Source: Thermoplasmata archaeon (lineage in GTDB: Archaea; Thermoplasmatota; Thermoplasmata; Methanomassiliicoccales; Methanomethylophilaceae). Taken from it: 58,445 nucleotides of DNA. Below are positions 55,753-58,445 of this stretch, piece by piece; within the stretch, counting starts at the first letter, position 1, and every line of letters begins with the position of its first letter. The position numbers and the translations under genes are program-made. The stretch lies in assembly GCA_015063225.1 (NCBI GenBank), contig SUSU01000001.1, positions 1 through 58,445 on the forward strand. The letters are read 5' to 3'. A model generated the notes under the pieces. The model had not been told where the DNA came from. It saw nothing but the letters and a program-made list of their open reading frames with translations, and ran no database searches.

Positions 55753-57345
55753 ATGGGAAGGAAGCCGTATCCGGAAGGCACTCGGGACAAGTTCGCCGTC
55801 AGCGGGTTCAATTCCGCCGCATCCGACGGAGGCCCCCGCGGCTCCGTATCCATTTTCGATACCACCCTCCGCGACGGGGAGCAGTCCCCCGGAATTGCAC
55901 TCAATCCCGACGACAAGATCGCCATCGCCCGTGCGCTCGACGATCTCGGGATCGATTACATCGAGGCCGGTTTCGCCGGATCCTCCGACCTCGAGAAGGA
56001 CATCGTCCGCAGCATCGGGAAGCTCGGGTTGGAGGCGACGGTATGCACCCTCGCACGTTCCGTCAGGGCTGACATAGATGCCGCCCTCGAGGCCGACCTC
56101 GGCTACGTCCACACTTTCATCGCCACTTCGGACATCCACATGAGGAGCAAACTGAAGATGTCTCCGGTGGAAGTAAAGGCAGCTGCCGTCGATTCCATCG
56201 AATACGCCCGCGACCACGGTCTTAGGGTGATGTTCTCCTGCGAGGACGCCACCCGCTCCGACCTCGCCTTCCTCAAGGACGTCTGCCTCGCGGCACAGGA
56301 TGCGGGCGCGGAGTGCATCAACATCCCCGACACCGTGGGCGTCATAGCCCCCAAGGCGATGGGGTTGCTCGTCAAGGAACTGTGTTCCGTCCTCAGGGTC
56401 CCCGTTTCCGTCCATTGCCACAACGATTTAGGTCTCGCGCTGGCGAACACCCTCGCCGCCGTGGACAACGGCGCGACCATGGTGCAGGGGACCGTGAACG
56501 GTATCGGCGAGAGGGCGGGAAACGTCGCCCTCGAGGAGGTGGCCGTCGATCTTTATGCGTTCTACGGCATCGAGACCCTCGACCTTTCCAAGATCAGCGC
56601 GGTCTCGCAGACCGTCGGCAGGATCACCGCCTTCCCCATGGCCCCCAACAAGCCCATCGTCGGCAGGAACGCCTTCTCCCACGAGGCCGGCATCCACGTG
56701 CACGGCGTCATGAACGATCCCGCGACTTACGAGCCTTTCCGTCCCGAGGTCGTCGGTGCGGACAGGCATTTCGTGGTCGGTAAGTTCTCAGGTTCGTCCA
56801 TGGTCGGCGCCAAGCTCAAGCGCCTCGGCATCAGGTTCCCGGAGGAGAGGATGCCCGAGCTCATGGAGGCCGTGAAGAGGTTCTCCGTGGCGGACAAGGA
56901 GATCTCCGACGCGGAGCTGGAGACCATCGCCTACGACATCCTCTGGAAGGGTGCGGATGCGGAGTCCCCCTGCAGGCTCGAGGAGATGACCGTCATCACC
57001 GGGATGTCCACCACCCCCACCGCCACGGTCAAACTGTCCCTTCCCGACGGGACCACCGCCACACAGGCCGAGACCGGTGTGGGTCCCGTGGACGCCGCGC
57101 TCAACGCCATCCGCAGGGCCATGCACCCGGGAATGACCCTGGAGGAGTACAAGGTCTCCGCCATCACCGGCAATTCGGACTCTTTGTGCCAGGTGGTAGT
57201 CACGCTCAAGAACGTGCAGGGCGACGGCCGTCTCGCTTTCGGACGTGCGATAGGGCCGGACATCGTGCAGGCCTCCGTGGATGCCATGATGGCCGCCATC
57301 AACAGGGATTACGCCTCCGTTCGCAGGGAGCGGAGGGAGTATTAA
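55753..57345 (+). CDS. 2-Isopropylmalate / citramalate synthase
   Basis: A 530-residue member of the LeuA family. The catalytic barrel has FDTTLRDGEQSPGIAL, VHTFIATSDIHMRSKLKM, VHCHNDLGLALANTLAAV and GIGERAGNVALEEV. The C-terminal allosteric domain (about 400-530) is present, which separates it from AksA homocitrate synthases of about 400 residues. It condenses acetyl-CoA with 2-oxoisovalerate (leucine) or pyruvate (isoleucine); sequence alone cannot decide. The start at 55753 follows a TATA near 55702-55710. Confidence 0.92.
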   Translation: MGRKPYPEGTRDKFAVSGFNSAASDGGPRGSVSIFDTTLRDGEQSPGIALNPDDKIAIARALDDLGIDYIEAGFAGSSDLEKDIVRSIGKLGLEATVCTLARSVRADIDAALEADLGYVHTFIATSDIHMRSKLKMSPVEVKAAAVDSIEYARDHGLRVMFSCEDATRSDLAFLKDVCLAAQDAGAECINIPDTVGVIAPKAMGLLVKELCSVLRVPVSVHCHNDLGLALANTLAAVDNGATMVQGTVNGIGERAGNVALEEVAVDLYAFYGIETLDLSKISAVSQTVGRITAFPMAPNKPIVGRNAFSHEAGIHVHGVMNDPATYEPFRPEVVGADRHFVVGKFSGSSMVGAKLKRLGIRFPEERMPELMEAVKRFSVADKEISDAELETIAYDILWKGADAESPCRLEEMTVITGMSTTPTATVKLSLPDGTTATQAETGVGPVDAALNAIRRAMHPGMTLEEYKVSAITGNSDSLCQVVVTLKNVQGDGRLAFGRAIGPDIVQASVDAMMAAINRDYASVRRERREY

Positions 57346-57378
57346 CCCGAACTTCAATTCATTCCGCGAGGTGCTTCG

Positions 57379-57624
57379 ATGATCACTCTCGAGATGCGTT
57401 TCCCATACCCCGACCCTTCCGTAGCGCAGGCCGTCATGGCCGCCGTCGGGCCGGACAACGGAGGTTATGTGGACGCTTCCGTCGAGGGCGATACAGTCAT
57501 TTTCAGGATCAAGGGGGAGCAGGCTGCCACGGTGCGCAACACCGCCGACGACCTCTTAGCCTGCGTGAAGACCGCCGAGGCCTCCCTCGGGATCTCGTCC
57601 CCTGCCGGGGGCGATGAGGAATGA
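57379..57624 (+). CDS. pcc1: KEOPS complex subunit Pcc1
   Basis: An 81-residue protein of the Pcc1 family: EMRFPYPDPSVAQAVMAAVG, YVDASVEGDTVIFRIKGEQA, RNTADDLLACVKTAEASL. Pcc1 dimerises the KEOPS complex that adds threonylcarbamoyl to tRNA A37. It overlaps the GNAT gene by ATGA. Cgi121 is coded elsewhere in this window, so KEOPS genes are split. Confidence 0.9.
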   Translation: MITLEMRFPYPDPSVAQAVMAAVGPDNGGYVDASVEGDTVIFRIKGEQAATVRNTADDLLACVKTAEASLGISSPAGGDEE

Positions 57625-58118
57625 ACGTCAACCTCGTGCCGCTGTCCCTGGCGGACGCGGAATCCATCTCCGACCGCGTCTACGACTGGTGGGTGGAGAT
57701 GTATTCCAAGGAGATCCCCACCGGGGTGGAGGGACTCAGATCCATATTCGACAGGGAGGAGACCCCCGACCACATCCGCGCCCACATCTCCGGAGGGACG
57801 GTGTACAGCGATATCGTCGTCGAGGGCAAGGTCGTGGGATTGGCCGCCTACCGTCCGGGTCCGGAGGTGTTCTACATAGACAAACTCTATCTCGATGCTT
57901 CCGCCCGCGGGATGGGAATCGGCGGGGAATGTCTTGAGGAGATGCTCTCGATCGCACGTTCGAGGGGATGCACCAAGGCCCTGCTCCATGTCAGCAGGGG
58001 CAATAAGGCGGCCTACCGTTTCTATCTGAATCGCGGTTTCGTCCTCGACCACATCGAGGAGATCACCGATTGCTTCGGTGTCACCAGCGAGCGCCACCAT
58101 CTGGTCAGATTGCTCTGA
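57621..58118 (+). CDS. GNAT-family N-acetyltransferase
   Basis: A 165-residue GNAT protein. The acetyl-CoA site is in FYIDKLYLDASARGMGIGGECLEEM (Q/RxxGxG/A) and the C-terminal part has GNKAAYRFYLNRGFVLDHI, both standard. The substrate is unknown. It is translated from an ATGA overlap with pcc1; some RimI-like acetyltransferases associate with KEOPS genes, but this sequence is not clearly RimI. Confidence 0.9.
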   Translation: MNVNLVPLSLADAESISDRVYDWWVEMYSKEIPTGVEGLRSIFDREETPDHIRAHISGGTVYSDIVVEGKVVGLAAYRPGPEVFYIDKLYLDASARGMGIGGECLEEMLSIARSRGCTKALLHVSRGNKAAYRFYLNRGFVLDHIEEITDCFGVTSERHHLVRLL

Positions 58119-58445
58119 TCAGTCGTCCTCTTCCTTCTCCTTGCCGGAGCGGACCTTGACCGCGATGCCCTTCTTCATGAACATTATCTCGGAGGGTACG
58201 AGGAGCATCTGTCCGGTGGCGAGGGGGGTGCCGTCCTTGTCGGTGACTATGACCTCGTCCTTGGGGACGAGCGACTCGTCCGCCGAGAGGACGAACTGGG
58301 CGAAGACGTTCCTTCCCTTCTGCACGAAGGGGACGGCATCGTCCATGACCGCGACCCTCATGCGGGGTTCGGGACAGGCGGAAACGATCCTCCTGGCTCC
58401 TTCCATCCTGAGGGTGTAGAGGCCGTCACCGGCGCGCATGGAGAG
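58119..58445 (-). CDS. C-terminal PUA part of an archaeosine tRNA-guanine transglycosylase-like protein (partial)
   Basis: The coding frame enters from the right edge of the window and ends at 58119. The visible part (about 106 residues) is a PUA domain: RMRVAVMDDAVPFVQKGRNV, FAQFVLSADESLVPKDEVIV, ATGQMLLVPSEIMFMKKG, AVKVRSGKEKEE. This is the usual C terminus of ArcTGT (TgtA) or its split partner, which recognise G15 in tRNA. The Met near 58439 could be the true start of a small stand-alone PUA protein. Only one base separates it from the convergent GNAT stop. Confidence 0.75.
   Translation of the reverse strand, partial: LSMRAGDGLYTLRMEGARRIVSACPEPRMRVAVMDDAVPFVQKGRNVFAQFVLSADESLVPKDEVIVTDKDGTPLATGQMLLVPSEIMFMKKGIAVKVRSGKEKEEDD

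Noticed and set aside
1..58445. CRISPR arrays, insertion sequences, phage genes or integrase sites
   Set aside because: I found no regularly spaced repeats, transposase, integrase or phage structural genes in the window.

Overview
The window is chromosomal DNA of a GC-rich methanogen-type archaeon, most likely a gut or rumen member of the Methanomassiliicoccales (Methanomethylophilaceae-like). The assignment rests on archaeal marker genes (glycerol-1-phosphate dehydrogenase, Hel308, membrane LonB, KEOPS subunits Cgi121 and Pcc1, mevalonate-pathway HMG-CoA synthase/thiolase/DUF35, ArcTGT-type PUA domain), a stand-alone 5S rRNA gene with its own TATA box, many TATA boxes about 26 bp upstream of leaderless starts, several Sel1-repeat proteins, and bacterial-type acquisitions such as formate-tetrahydrofolate ligase and an RsuA-type pseudouridine synthase. 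The lineage is inferred from gene content; no alignment was run.

Layout. 1-3341: 5S rRNA, an HxlR regulator, a parvulin plus a histone-H1-like DUF2188 protein, then a pirin and a pseudouridine synthase fired from one shared TATA region. 3343-11699: a tightly packed minus-strand operon of five genes: an Hsp70 fused to a von Willebrand A domain, a large zinc-ribbon/beta-domain scaffold, a zinc-ribbon GTPase, a GrpE-like factor and a second Hsp70 without lid. I regard this as the best candidate for an undescribed system. 11783-15503: Zn/Cd-type P-ATPase with its ArsR repressor and operator, and a Sel1 protein. 15506-19740: ferrous iron island (FeoA, FeoB, two Cys-rich membrane peptides, a surface protein) with a folded 5' leader that hides the feoA ribosome site. 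19868-22420: a cloverleaf-like structured element, a HAD protein and formate-THF ligase.

22447-25470: a metallo-beta-lactamase-fold protein, HxlR regulator, zinc macrodomain and SirTM-type sirtuin in one operon behind tandem GTTACC palindromes, pointing to ADP-ribosylation signalling. 25503-28856: three Sel1 genes around a 459-bp gap that holds a strong palindrome and a heavily folded putative RNA that may also encode a small membrane peptide. 28931-32768: regulator, HMG-CoA synthase, a thiolase lacking its usual catalytic Cys and His, a DUF35 protein and a winged-helix regulator. 32922-43611: carbonic anhydrase, Cgi121, ThrB, ThrC, an RNase III-like protein, Hel308, a membrane transglutaminase-like protein, LonB, NadM and PncC.

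43670-58445: a gene remnant, an ABC-2 exporter, PurC, UPF0179, G1P dehydrogenase, DUF4956, CotH-kinase protein, a nitroreductase and flavoprotein pair, small membrane proteins, superoxide reductase, a 411-residue charged-helix protein behind tandem palindromes, an isopropylmalate/citramalate synthase, Pcc1, a GNAT enzyme and the cut-off end of a tRNA-guanine transglycosylase-like PUA protein. Starts were chosen mainly from TATA spacing, ribosome sites and ATGA/TGATG stop-start overlaps.
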